64,000 nt of DNA, taken from NCBI RefSeq assembly GCF_051020975.1, contig NW_027478160.1:17258001-17322000 (forward strand), read 5' to 3'. Made by a program: the position numbers and the translations under genes. This stretch comes from Osmia lignaria lignaria (lineage: Eukaryota > Arthropoda > Insecta > Hymenoptera > Megachilidae). The notes beneath the pieces were generated by a model. It did no database searches and had not been told where the DNA came from. It worked only from the letters and a program-made list of their open reading frames with translations. Positions within the stretch are counted from its first letter, which is position 1. Every line of letters begins with the position of its first letter. Shown piece after piece: positions 21,973-33,809 of this stretch.

Positions 21973-24892
21973 TATGTTCTATGATATTTTCTGATCAGAT
22001 TCGTAGTTCTCGAGATATATCAAGATATTTAAAAGTTCCGAAGCCGCACCAACATAATAGAGATACAGAAACACCGTGGCCCCTCTCTTTGAGATAACTC
22101 TGCACAATTGCGAGCTGCAAATGCCACTTCCAGCTTAGCTGTGCAGAAGAAGAACAACAAGAAGAAGAAATATCTCGAAATATGTCCGTCAGGCCCCTTC
22201 CCTTGAGATAAATCGGCAAGTATCTCGGAAACGAAGCGAGCTATGGCAAAATGTTAAGAAACCTTTTTTGTAGACAATTATGTTTCCTACAATTTATGTT
22301 CTATGATATTTTTTGATCAGATGAGTAGTTCTCGAGATATATCAAGATATTTAAAAGTTCCGAAGCCGCACCAACATAATAGAGATACAGAAACACCGTG
22401 GCCCCTCTCTTTGAGATAACTCTGCACTATTGCGAGCTGGAAATGCCACGTCCAGTTTAGCTGTGCAGAAGAAGAACTACAAGAAGAAGAAATATCTCGA
22501 AATATGTCCGTCAGGCCCCTTCCCTTGAGATAAATCTGCAAATATCTCGGAAACGAAGCGAGCTATGGCAAAATGTTAAGAGACCTTTTCTGTAGAGAAT
22601 TAAGTTTTCTACTTTTTATGTTCTATGATATTTTTTGATCAGATGCGTAGTTCTCGAGATACATCAAGATATTTAAAAGTTCTGAAGCTGCACCAACATA
22701 ATAGAGATACAGAAACACCGTGGCCCCTTTCTTTGAGATAACTCTGCACTAGTGCGAGCCGCAAATGCCACTTCCAGCTTAGCTGTGCAGAAGAGGAACA
22801 TCAAGAAGAAGAAATATCTCGAAATATGTCCGTCAGGCCCCGTCCCTTGAGATAAATCTGCAAATATCTCGGAAACGAAGCGAGCTATGGCAAAATGTTA
22901 AGAGACCTTTTTTGTAGAGAATTATGTTTCCTACTTTTTATGTTCTATGATATTTTTTGATCAGACACGTAGTTCTCGAGATATATCAAGATATTTAAAA
23001 GTTCCGAAGCCGCACCAACATAATAGAGATACAGAAACACCGTGGCTCCTTTCTTTGAGATAACTCTGCACTATTGCGACCTGGAAATGCCACTTCCAGT
23101 TTAGCTGTGCAGAAGAAGAACAACAAGAAGAAGAAATATCTCGAAATATGTCCGTCAGGCCCCTTCCCTTGAGATATATCTGCAAATATCTCGGAAACGA
23201 AGCGAGCTATGGCAAAATGTGAAGAGACCTTTTTTGTAGAGAATTATGTTTCCTACAATTTATGTTCTATGATATTTTTTTATCAGAAGCGTAGTTTTCG
23301 AGATATATCGAGATATTTAAAAGTTCCGAAGCCGCACCAACATAATAGAGATACAGAAACACCGTGGCCCCTTTCTTTCAGATAACTATGCACTATTGCG
23401 AGCTGCAAATGCCACTTCCAGCTTAGCTGTGCAGAAGAAGAACAACAAGAAGAAGAAATATCTCGAAATATGTCCGTCAGGCCCCTTACCATGAGATAAA
23501 TCTGCAAATATCTCGGAAACGAAGCGAGCTATGGCAAAATGTTAAGAGACCTTTTTTGTAGAGAATTAAGTTTCCTACTTTTTATCTTCTATGATATTTT
23601 CTGATCAGATTCGTAGTTCTCGAGATATATCAAGATATTTAAAAGTTCCGAAGCCGCACCAACATAATAGAGATACAGAAACACCGTGGCCCCTCTCTTT
23701 GAGATAACTCTGCACAATTGCGAGCTGCAAATGCCACTTCCAGCTTAGCTGTGCAGAAGAAGAACAACAAGAAGAAGAAATATCTCGAAATATGTCCGTC
23801 AGGCCCCTTCCCTTGAGATAATTCGGCAAGTATCTCGGAAACGAAGCGAGCTATGGCAAAATGTTAAGAGACCTTTTTTGTAGACAATTATGTTTCCTAC
23901 AATTTATGTTGTATGATATTTTTTGATCAGATGCGTAGTTCTCGAGATATATCAAGATATTTAAAAGTTCCGAAGCCGCACCAACATAATAGAGATACAG
24001 AAACACCGTGGCCCCTTTCCTTGAGATAACTCTGCACTAGTGCGAGCCGCAAATGCCACTTCCAGCTTAGCTGTGCAGAAGAAGAACAACAAGAAGAAGA
24101 AATATCTGGAAATATGTCCGTTAGGCCCCTTCCCTTGAGATAAATCTGCAAATATCTCGGAAACGAAGCGAGCTATGGCAAAATGTTAAGAGACCTTTTT
24201 TGTAGAGAATTAAGTTTCCTACTTTGTATGTTCTATGATATTTTTTGATCAGACGCGTAGTTCGCGAGATATATCAAGATATTTAAAAGTTCCGAAGCCG
24301 CACCAACATAATAGAGATACAGAAACACCGTGGCCCCTTTCTTTGAGATAACTCTGCACTATTGCGAGCTGCAAATGCCACTTCCAGCTTAGCTGTGCAG
24401 AAGAAGAACAACAAGAAGAAGAAATATCACGAAATATGTCCGTTAGGCCCCTTCCCTTGAGATAAATCTGCAAATATCTCGGAAACGAAGCGAGCTATGG
24501 CAAAATGTTAAGAGACCTTTTTTGTAGCGAATTAAGTTTCCTACTTTATATGTTCTATGATATTTTTTGATCAGATGCGTAGTTCTCGAGATATATCAAG
24601 ATATTTAAAAGTTCCGAAGCCGCACCAACATAATAGAGATACAGAAACACCGTGGCCCCTTTCTTTCAGATAGCTATGCACTATTGCGAGCTGGAAATGC
24701 CACTTCCAGCTTAGCTGTGCAGAAGAAGAACAACAAGAAGAAGAAATATCTCGAAATATGTCCGTCAGGCCCCTTACCTTGAGATAAATCTGCAAATATC
24801 TCGGAAACGAAGCGAGCTATGGCAAAATGTTAAGAGACCTTTTTTGTAGAGAATTAAGTTTCCTACTTTTTATCTTCTCTGATATTTTCTGA
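21973..24892. repeat. Overlapping 4- and 5-monomer repeats
   Basis: The unit at 21995 recurs at 23605 (1610 bp): 'ttttctgatcagattcg', 'gcacaattgcg', 'cggcaagtatctcgg', 'gtagacaatt'. The unit at 23283 recurs at 24571 (1288 bp): 'ctttctttcagata', 'ccccttacc', and the following 'tttatcttct' with 'ttttctgatcag'. Two offsets within 3 kb point to successive unequal exchanges with different registers. Confidence 0.7.
22811..23266. repeat. Right copy of the 16-kb-distant matching segment
   Basis: Matches 6715-7170 including the markers 'ccccgtccc', 'gacacgtag', 'ggctcc' and 'atgtgaagag'. It is left by 'gaacatcaag' and right by 'tttttttatcag', which the partner lacks. It sits inside the class-B domain, although its partner lies in the mixed domain. 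Confidence 0.75.
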
Positions 24893-25214
24893 TCAGATGC
24901 GTAGTTCTCGAGATATATCAAGATATTTAAAAGTTCCGAAGCCGCACCAACATAATAGAGATACAGAAACACCGTGGCCCCTCTCTTTGAGATAACTCTG
25001 CAAAATTGCGAGCTGCAAATGCCACTTCCAGCTTAGCTGTGCAGAAGAGGAACATCAAGAAGAAGAAATATCTCGAAATATGTCCGTCAGGCCCCTTCCC
25101 TTGAGATAAATCTGCAAATATCTCGGAAACGATGCGAGCTATGGCAAAATGTTAAGAGACCTTTTTTGTAGAGAATTAAGTTTCCTACTTTTTATGTTCT
25201 ATGATATTTTTTGA

Positions 25215-25537
25215 TCAGATGCGTAGTTTGTCGAGATATATCCTGATATTTAAAAGTTCCGAAGCGGCACCAACATAATAGAGATACAGAAACACCGTGG
25301 CCCCTTTCTTTGAGGTAACTCTGCACTATTGCGAGCTGCAAATGCCACTTCCAGCTTAGCTGTGCAGAAAAAGAACAACAAGAAGAAGGAATATCTCGAA
25401 ATATGTCCGTCAGGCCCCTTCCCTTGAGATAAATCTGCAAATATCTCGGAAACGAAGCGAGCTACGGCAAAATGTTAAGAGACCTTTTTTGTAGAAAATT
25501 AGGTTTCCTACTTTTTATGTTCTATGATATTTTTTGA
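25215..25537. repeat. 323-bp monomer with TTTGTCGAG insertion
   Basis: Has 'gtagtttgtcgag' instead of 'gtagttctcgag' (one base longer) and 'atatcctgatattt'. The same insertion occurs in the 28758 unit, 3543 bp away (11 monomers plus 1 bp), so the two descend from one event. Confidence 0.85.
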
Positions 25538-25859
25538 TCAGATGCGTAGTTCTCGAGATATATCAAGATATTTAAAAGTTCCGAAGCCGCACCAACATAA
25601 TAGAGATACAGAAACACCGTGGCCCCTTTCTTTGAGGTAACTCTGCACTATTGCGAGCTGCAAATGCCACTTCCAGCTTAGCTGTGCAGAAGAAGAACAA
25701 CAAGAAGAAGAAATATCTGGAAATATGTCCGTCAGGCCCCTTCCCTTGAGATAAATCTGCAAATATCTCGGAAACGATGCCAGCTATGGGAAAATGTTAA
25801 GAGACCTTTTTTGTAGAGAATTAAGTTTCCTACTTTTTATGTTCTATGATATTTTTTGA

Positions 25860-26181
25860 TCAGATGCGTAGTTCTCGAGATATATCCTGATATTTAAAAG
25901 TTCCGAAGCGGCACCAACATAATAGAGATACAGAAACACCGTGGCCCCTTTCTTTGCGATAACTCTGCACTATTGCGAGCTGCAAATGCCACTTCCAGCT
26001 TAGCTGTGCAGAAGAAGAGCAACAAGAAGAAGGAATATCTCGAAATATGTCCGTCAGGCCCCTTCCCTTGAGATAAATCTGCAAATATCTCGGAAACCAA
26101 GCGAGCTATGGCAAAATGTTTAGAGACCTTATTTGTAGAGAATTAAGTTTCCTACTTTTTATGTTCTACGATATTTTTTGA
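25860..26181. repeat. Chimeric monomer, 25860 unit
   Basis: The left part has 'atatcctgatattt' and 'aagcggcacc' like the 29403 unit. The right part has 'tttgcgataac', 'gaagagcaac' and then 'atgtttagagaccttatttg' like the 29725 unit. The junction lies between about 25912 and 25956. The related block at 29.4-30.0 kb has the two parents as separate neighbours, so this copy looks like the result of a one-monomer deletion by unequal crossing-over. Confidence 0.75.
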
Positions 26182-28012
26182 TCAGATGCGTAGTTCTCGA
26201 GATATATCAAGATATTTAAAAGTTCCGAAGCCGCACCAACATAATAGAGATACAGAAACACCGTGGCCCCTTTCTTTGAGATAACTCTGCACTATTGCGA
26301 GCTGCAAATGCCACTTCCAGCTTAGCTGTGCAGAAGAAGAACAACAAGAAGAAGAAATATCTCGAAATATGTCCGTCAGGCCCCTTCCCTTGAGATAAAT
26401 CTGCAAATATCTCGGAAACGAAGCGAGCTATGGCAAAATGTTAAGAGACCTTTTTTGTAGACAATTATGTTTCCTACAATTTACGTTCTCTGATATTTTT
26501 TGATCAGAAGCGTAGTTTTCGAGATATATCGAGATATTTAAAAGTTCCGAAGCCGCACCAACATAATAGAGATACAGAAACACCGTGGCCCCTTTCTTTG
26601 AGATAACTCTGCACTATTGCGACCTGCAAATGCCACTTCCAGCTTAGCTGTGCAGAAGAGGAACAACAAGAAGAAGAAATATCTCGGAATATGTCCGTCA
26701 GGCCCCTTCCCTTGAGCTAAATCTGCAAATATCTCGGAAACGATGCCAGCTATGGGAAAATGTTAAGAGACCTTTTTTGTAGAGAATTAAGTTTCCTACT
26801 TTTTATGTTCTATGATAATTTTTGATCAGATGCGTAGTTCTCGAGATATATCAAGATATTTAAAAGCTCCGAAGCTGCACCAACATAATAGAGGTACAGA
26901 AACACCGTGGCCCCTTTCTTTGAGATAACTCTGCACTATTGCGAGCTGCAAATGCCACTTCCAGCTTAGCTGTGCAGAAGAAGAACAACAAGAAGAAGAA
27001 ATATCTCGAAATATGTCCGTCAGGCCCCTTCCCTTGAGATAAATCTGCAAATATCTCGGAAACGAAGCGAGCTATGGCAAAATGTTAAGAGACCTTTTTT
27101 GTAGAGAATTATGTTTCCTACAATTTACGTTCTCTGATATTTTTTGATCAGATGCGTAGTTCTCGAGATATATCCTGATATTTAAAAGTTCCGAAGCGGC
27201 ACCAACATAATAGAGATACAGAAACACCGTGGCCCCTTTCTTTGAGATAACTCTGCACTATTGCGAGCTGCAAATGCCACTTCCAGCTTAGCTGTGCAGA
27301 AGAAGAACAACAAGAAGAAGAAATATCTCGAAATATGTCCGTCAGGCCCCTTCCCTTGAGATAAATCTGCAAATATCTCGGAAACGATGTCAGTTATGGG
27401 AAAATGTTAAGGGACCTTTTTTGTAGAGAATTAAGTTTCCTACTTTTTATGTTCTATGATATTTTTTGATCAGATGCGTAGTTCTCGAGATATATCAAGA
27501 TATTTAAAAGTTCCGAAGCCGCACCAACATAATAGAGATACAGAAACACCGTGGCCCGTTTCTTTGAGATAACTCTGCACTATTGCGCGCTGCAAATGCC
27601 ACTTCCAGCTTAGCTGTGCAGAAGAAGAACAACAAGAATAAGAAATATTTCGAAATATGTCCGTCAGGCCCCTTCCCTTGAGATAAATCTGCAAATATCT
27701 CGGAAACGAAGCGAGCTACGGCAAAATGTTAAGAGACCTTTTTTGTAGAAAATTAGGTTTCCTACTTTTTATGTTCTATGATATTTTTTGATCAGATGCG
27801 TAGTTCTCGAGATATATCAAGATATTTAAACGTTCCGAAGCCGCACCAACATAATAGAGATACAGAAACACCGTGGCCCCTTTCTTTGAGATAACTCTGC
27901 ACTATTGCGAGCTGCAAATGCCACTTCCAGCTTAGCTGTGCAGAAGAAGAACAACAAGAAGAAGAAATATCTCGAAATATGTCCGTCAGGACCCTTCCCT
28001 TGAGATAAATCT
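25957..28012. repeat. Left copy of a 5797-bp-offset block
   Basis: About 2 kb matches 31754-33809 with few changes: 'gaagagcaac', 'atgtttagagacc', 'gtagacaatt', 'gagctaaatc', 'agaggtacag', 'cagttatgggaaaatg' with 'ttaaggg', 'gtggcccgtttc', 'tttaaacgttcc'. The offset is 18 monomers plus the 1 bp inserted in the 28758 unit. Confidence 0.75.
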
Positions 28013-28757
28013 GGAAATATCTCGGAAACGAAGAGAGTTATGGCAAAATGTTAAGAGACCTTTTTTGTAGAGAATTAAGTTTCCTACTTTTCATGTTCTA
28101 TGATATTTTTTGATCAGATGCGTAGTTCTCGAGATATATCAAGATATTTAAAAGTTCCGAAGCCGCACCAACATAATAGAGATACAGAAACACCGTGGCC
28201 CCTTTCTTTGAGATAACTCTGCACTATTGCGAGCGGCAAATGCCATTTCCAGCTTAGCTGTGCAGAAGAAGAACAACAAGAAGAAGAAATATCTGGAAAT
28301 ATGTCCGTCAGGCCCCTTCCCTTGAGATAAATCTGCAAATATCTCGGAAACGAAGCGAGCTACGGCAAAATGTTAAGAGACCTTTTTTGTAGAAAATTAG
28401 GATTCCTACTTTTTATGTTCTATGATATTTTTTGAACAGATGCGTAGTACTCGAGATATATCAAGATATTTAAAAGTTCCGAAGCCGCACCAACATAATA
28501 GAGATACAGAAACACCGTGGCCCCTTTCTTTGAGATAACTCTGCACTATTGCGCGCTGCAAATGCCACTTCCAACTTAGCTGTGCAGAAGAAGAACAACA
28601 CGAAGAAGAAATATCTGGAAATATGTCCGTCAGGCCCCTTCCCTTGAGATAAATCTGCAAATATCTCGGAAACGATGCGAGCTATGGCAAAATGTTAAGA
28701 GACCTTTTTTGTAGAGAATTAAGTTTCCTACTTTTTATGTTCTATGATATTTTTTGA

Positions 28758-29080
28758 TCAGATGCGTAGTTTGTCGAGATATATCCTGATATTTAAAAGT
28801 TCCGAAGCGGCACCAACATAATAGAGATACAGAAACACCGTGGCCCCTTTCTTTGAGGTAACTCTGCACTATTGCGAGCTGCAAATGCCACTTCCAGCTT
28901 AGCTGTGCAGAAGAAGAACAACAAGAAGAAGGAATATCTCGAAATATGTCCGTCAGGCCCCTTCCCTTGAGATAAATCTGCAAATATCTCGGAAACGAAG
29001 CGAGCTACGGCAAAATGTTAAGAGACCTTTTTTGTAGAAAATTAGGTTTCCTACTTTTTACGTTCTATGATATTTTTTGA
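28758..29080. repeat. 323-bp monomer, sister of the 25215 unit
   Basis: Shares 'gtagtttgtcgag', 'atatcctgatattt' and the preceding 'cggaaacgatgcgagc' with 25215. It marks the start of a duplicated block. Confidence 0.85.
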
Positions 29081-29402
29081 TCAGATGCGTAGTTCTCGAG
29101 ATATATCAAGATATTTAAAAGTTCCGAAGCCGCACCAACATAATAGAGATACAGAAACACCGTGGCCCCTTTCTTTGAGGTAACTCTGCACTATTGCGAG
29201 CTGCAAATGCCACTTCCAGCTTAGCTGTGCAGAAGAAGAACAACAAGAAGAAGAAATATCTGGAAATATGTCCGTCAGGCCCCTTCCCTTGAGATAAATC
29301 TGCAAATATCTCGGAAACGATGCCAGCTATGGGAAAATGTTAAGAGACCTTTTTTGTAGAGAATTAAGTTTCCTACTTTTTATGTTCTATGATATTTTTT
29401 GA

Positions 29403-32400
29403 TCAGATGCGTAGTTCTCGAGATATATCCTGATATTTAAAAGTTCCGAAGCGGCACCAACATAATAGAGATACAGAAACACCGTGGCCCCTTTCTTTGA
29501 GGTAACTCTGCACTATTGCGAGCTGCAAATGCCACTTCCAGCTTAGCTGTGCAGAAGAAGAACAACAAGAAGAAGGAATATCTCGAAATATGTCCGTCAG
29601 GCCCCTTCCCTTGAGATAAATCTGCAAATATCTCGGAAACGAAGCGAGCTACGGCAAAATGTTAAGAGACCTTTTTTGTAGAAAATTAGGTTTCCTACTT
29701 TTTATGTTCTATGATATTTTTTGATCAGATGCGTAGTTCTCGAGATATATCAAGATATTTAAAAGTTCCGAAGCCGCACCAACATAATAGAGATACAGAA
29801 ACACCGTGGCCCCTTTCTTTGCGATAACTCTGCACTATTGCGAGCTGCAAATGCCACTTCCAGCTTAGCTGTGCAGAAGAAGAGCAACAAGAAGAAGGAA
29901 TATCTCGAAATATGTCCGTCAGGCCCCTTCCCTTGAGATAAATCTGCAAATATCTCGGAAACCAAGCGAGCTATGGCAAAATGTTTAGAGACCTTATTTG
30001 TAGAGAATTAAGTTTCCTACTTTTTATGTTCTACGATATTTTTTGATCAGATGCGTAGTTCTCGAGATATATCAAGATATTTAAAAGTTCCGAAGCCGCA
30101 CCAACATAATAGAGATACAGAAACACCGTGGCCCCTTTCTTTGAGATAACTCTGCACTATTGCGAGCTGCAAATGCCACTTCCAGCTTAGCTGTGCAGAA
30201 GAAGAACAACAAGAAGAAGAAATATCTCGAAATATGTCCGTCAGGCCCCTTCCCTTGAGATAAATCTGCAAATATCTCGGAAACGAAGCGAGCTATGGCA
30301 AAATGTTAAGAGACCTTTTTTGTAGACAATTATGTTTCCTACAATTTACGTTCTCTGATATTTTTTGATCAGAAGCGTAGTTTTCGAGATATATCGAGAT
30401 ATTTAAAAGTTCCGAAGCCGCACCAACATAATAGAGATACAGAAACACCGTGGCCCCTTTCTTTGAGATAACTCTGCACTATTGCGACCTGCAAATGCCA
30501 CTTCCAGCTTAGCTGTGCAGAAGAGGAACAACAAGAAGAAGAAATATCTCGGAATATGTCCGTCAGGCCCCTTCCCTTGAGCTAAATCTGCAAATATCTC
30601 GGAAACGATGCCAGCTATGGGAAAATGTTAAGAGACCTTTTTTGTAGAGAATTAAGTTTCCTACTTTTTATGTTCTATGATAATTTTTGATCAGATGCGT
30701 AGTTCTCGAGATATATCAAGATATTTAAAAGCTCCGAAGCTGCACCAACATAATAGAGGTACAGAAACACCGTGGCCCCTTTCTTTGAGATAACTCTGCA
30801 CTATTGCGACCTGCAAATGCCACTTCCAGCTTAGCTGTGCAGAAGAGGAACAACAAGAAGAAGAAATATCTCGGAATATGTCCGTCAGGCCCCTTCCCTT
30901 GAGCTAAATCTGCAAATATCTCGGAAACGATGCCAGCTATGGGAAAATGTTAAGAGACCTTTTTTGTAGAGAATTAAGTTTCCTACTTTTTATGTTCTAT
31001 GATAATTTTTGATCAGATGCGTAGTTCTCGAGATATATCAAGATATTTAAAAGCTCCGAAGCTGCACCAACATAATAGAGGTACAGAAACACCGTGGCCC
31101 CTTTCTTTGAGATAACTCTGCACTATTGCGAGCTGCAAATGCCACTTCCAGCTTAGCTGTGCAGAAGAAGAACAACAAGAAGAAGAAATATCTCGAAATA
31201 TGTCCGTCAGGCCCCTTCCCTTGAGATAAATCTGCAAATATCTCGGAAACGAAGCGAGCTATGGCAAAATGTTAAGAGACCTTTTTTGTAGAGAATTATG
31301 TTTCCTACAATTTACGTTCTCTGATATTTTTTGATCAGATGCGTAGTTCTCGAGATATATCCTGATATTTAAAAGTTCCGAAGCGGCACCAACATAATAG
31401 AGATACAGAAACACCGTGGCCCCTTTCTTTGAGGTAACTCTGCACTATTGCGAGCTGCAAATGCCACTTCCAGCTTAGCTGTGCAGAAGAAGAACAACAA
31501 GAGGAAGGAATATCTCGAAATATGTCCGTCAGGCCCCTTCCCTTGAGATAAATCTGCAAATATCTCGGAAACGAAGCGAGCTACGGCAAAATGTTAAGAG
31601 ACCTTTTTTGTAGAAAATTAGGTTTCCTACTTTTTATGTTCTATGATATTTTTTGATCAGATGCGTAGTTCTCGAGATATATCAAGATATTTAAAAGTTC
31701 CGAAGCCGCACCAACATAATAGAGATACAGAAACACCGTGGCCCCTTTCTTTGCGATAACTCTGCACTATTGCGAGCTGCAAATGCCACTTCCAGCTTAG
31801 CTGTGCAGAAGAAGAGCAACAAGAAGAAGGAATATCTCGAAATATGTCCGTCAGGCCCCTTCCCTTGAGATAAATCTGCAAATATCTCGGAAACCAAGCG
31901 AGCTATGGCAAAATGTTTAGAGACCTTATTTGTAGAGAATTAAGTTTCCTACTTTTTATGTTCTACGATATTTTTTGATCAGATGCGTAGTTCTCGAGAT
32001 ATATCAAGATATTTAAAAGTTCCGAAGCCGCACCAACATAATAGAGATACAGAAACACCGTGGCCCCTTTCTTTGAGATAACTCTGCACTATTGCGAGCT
32101 GCAAATGCCACTTCCAGCTTAGCTGTGCAGAAGAAGAACAACAAGAAGAAGAAATATCTCGAAATATGTCCGTCAGGCCCCTTCCCTTGAGATAAATCTG
32201 CAAATATCTCGGAAACGAAGCGAGCTATGGCAAAATGTTAAGAGACCTTTTTTGTAGACAATTATGTTTCCTACAATTTACGTTCTCTGATATTTTTTGA
32301 TCAGAAGCGTAGTTTTCGAGATATATCGAGATATTTAAAAGTTCCGAAGCCGCACCAACATAATAGAGATACAGAAACACCGTGGCCCCTTTCTTTGAGA

Positions 32401-32944
32401 TAACTCTGCACTATTGCGACCTGCAAATGCCACTTCCAGCTTAGCTGTGCAGAAGAGGAACAACAAGAAGAAGAAATATCTCGGAATATGTCCGTCAGGC
32501 CCCTTCCCTTGAGCTAAATCTGCAAATATCTCGGAAACGATGCCAGCTATGGGAAAATGTTAAGAGACCTTTTTTGTAGAGAATTAAGTTTCCTACTTAT
32601 TATGTTCTATGATAATTTTTGATCAGATGCGTAGTTCTCGAGATATATCAAGATATTTAAAAGCTCCGAAGCTGCACCAACATAATAGAGGTACAGAAAC
32701 ACCGTGGCCCCTTTCTTTGAGATAACTCTGCACTATTGCGAGCTGCAAATGCCACTTCCAGCTTAGCTGTGCAGAAGAAGAACAACAAGAAGAAGAAATA
32801 TCTCGAAATATGTCCGTCAGGCCCCTTCCCTTGAGATAAATCTGCAAATATCTCGGAAACGAAGCGAGCTATGGCAAAATGTTAAGAGACCTTTTTTGTA
32901 GAGAATTATGTTTCCTACAATTTACGTTCTCTGATATTTTTTGA
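29403..32944. repeat. 6-monomer higher-order repeat (1932 bp), about 1.8 copies
   Basis: Monomers 29403, 29725, 30047, 30369 and the left part of 30691 recur at 31335, 31657, 31979, 32301 and 32623. Ordered markers: 'atatcctgatattt', 'gaagagcaac', 'atgtttagagaccttatttg', 'gtagacaatt', then the 'gacctgc' / 'gagctaaatc' unit and the 'aaaagctccgaagctgc' unit. The sixth unit of the first copy (31013) is the extra one made by the chimera at 30691. Confidence 0.75.
30691..31012. repeat. Chimeric monomer, 30691 unit
   Basis: Up to 30759 it has 'aaaagctccgaagctgc' and 'agaggtacag' like the next unit (31013). From 30810 it has 'gacctgc', 'gaagaggaac', 'ctcggaatatg', 'gagctaaatc' and 'gatgccagc' like the previous unit (30369). 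The junction therefore lies in 30760-30809. At 32301-32623 the two parents follow each other directly, so here one monomer was gained by a one-register unequal exchange. Confidence 0.8.
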
Positions 32945-33809
32945 TCAGATGCGTAGTTCTCGAGATATATCCTGATATTTAAAAGTTCCGAAGCGGCACC
33001 AACATAATAGAGATACAGAAACACCGTGGCCCCTTTCTTTGAGATGACTCTGCACTATTGCGAGCTGCAAATGCCACTTCCAGCTTAGCTGTGCAGAAGA
33101 AGAACAACAAGAAGAAGAAATATCTCGAAATATGTCCGTCAGGCCCCTTCCCTTGAGATAAATCTGCAAATATCTCGGAAACGATGCCAGTTATGGGAAA
33201 ATGTTAAGGGACCTTTTTTGTAGAGAATTAAGTTTCCTACTTTTTATGTTCTATGATATTTTTTGATCAGATGCGTAGTTCTCGAGATATATCAAGATAT
33301 TTAAAAGTTCCGAAGCCGCACCAACATAATAGAGATACAGAAACACCGTGGCCCGTTTCTTTGAGATAACTCTGCACTATTGCGCGCTGCAAATGCCACT
33401 TCCAGCTTAGCTGTGCAGAAGAAGAACAACAAGAATAAGAAATATTTCGAAATATGTCCGTCAGGCCCCTTCCCTTGAGATAAATCTGCAAATATCTCGG
33501 AAACGAAGCGAGCTACGGCAAAATGTTAAGAGACCTTTTTTGTAGAAAATTAGGTTTCCTACTTTTTATGTTCTATGATATTTTTTGATCAGATGCGTAG
33601 TTCTCGAGATATATCAAGATATTTAAACGTTCCGAAGCCGCACCAACATAATAGAGATACAGAAATACCGTGGCCCCTTTCTTTGAGATAACTCTGCACT
33701 ATTGCGAGCTGCAAATGCCACTTCCAGCTTAGCTGTGCAGAAGAAGAACAACAAGAAGAAGAAATATCTCGAAATATGTCCGTCAGGACCCTTCCCTTGA
33801 GATAAATCT
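31754..33809. repeat. Right copy of the 5797-bp-offset block
   Basis: Partner of 25957-28012. Differences include 'gatgccagtt' against 'gatgtcagtt' (33185; 27388), 'gagatgactc' near 33043 and 'agaaataccg' near 33661. Its left part is also the right copy of the 6-monomer repeat. Confidence 0.75.
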
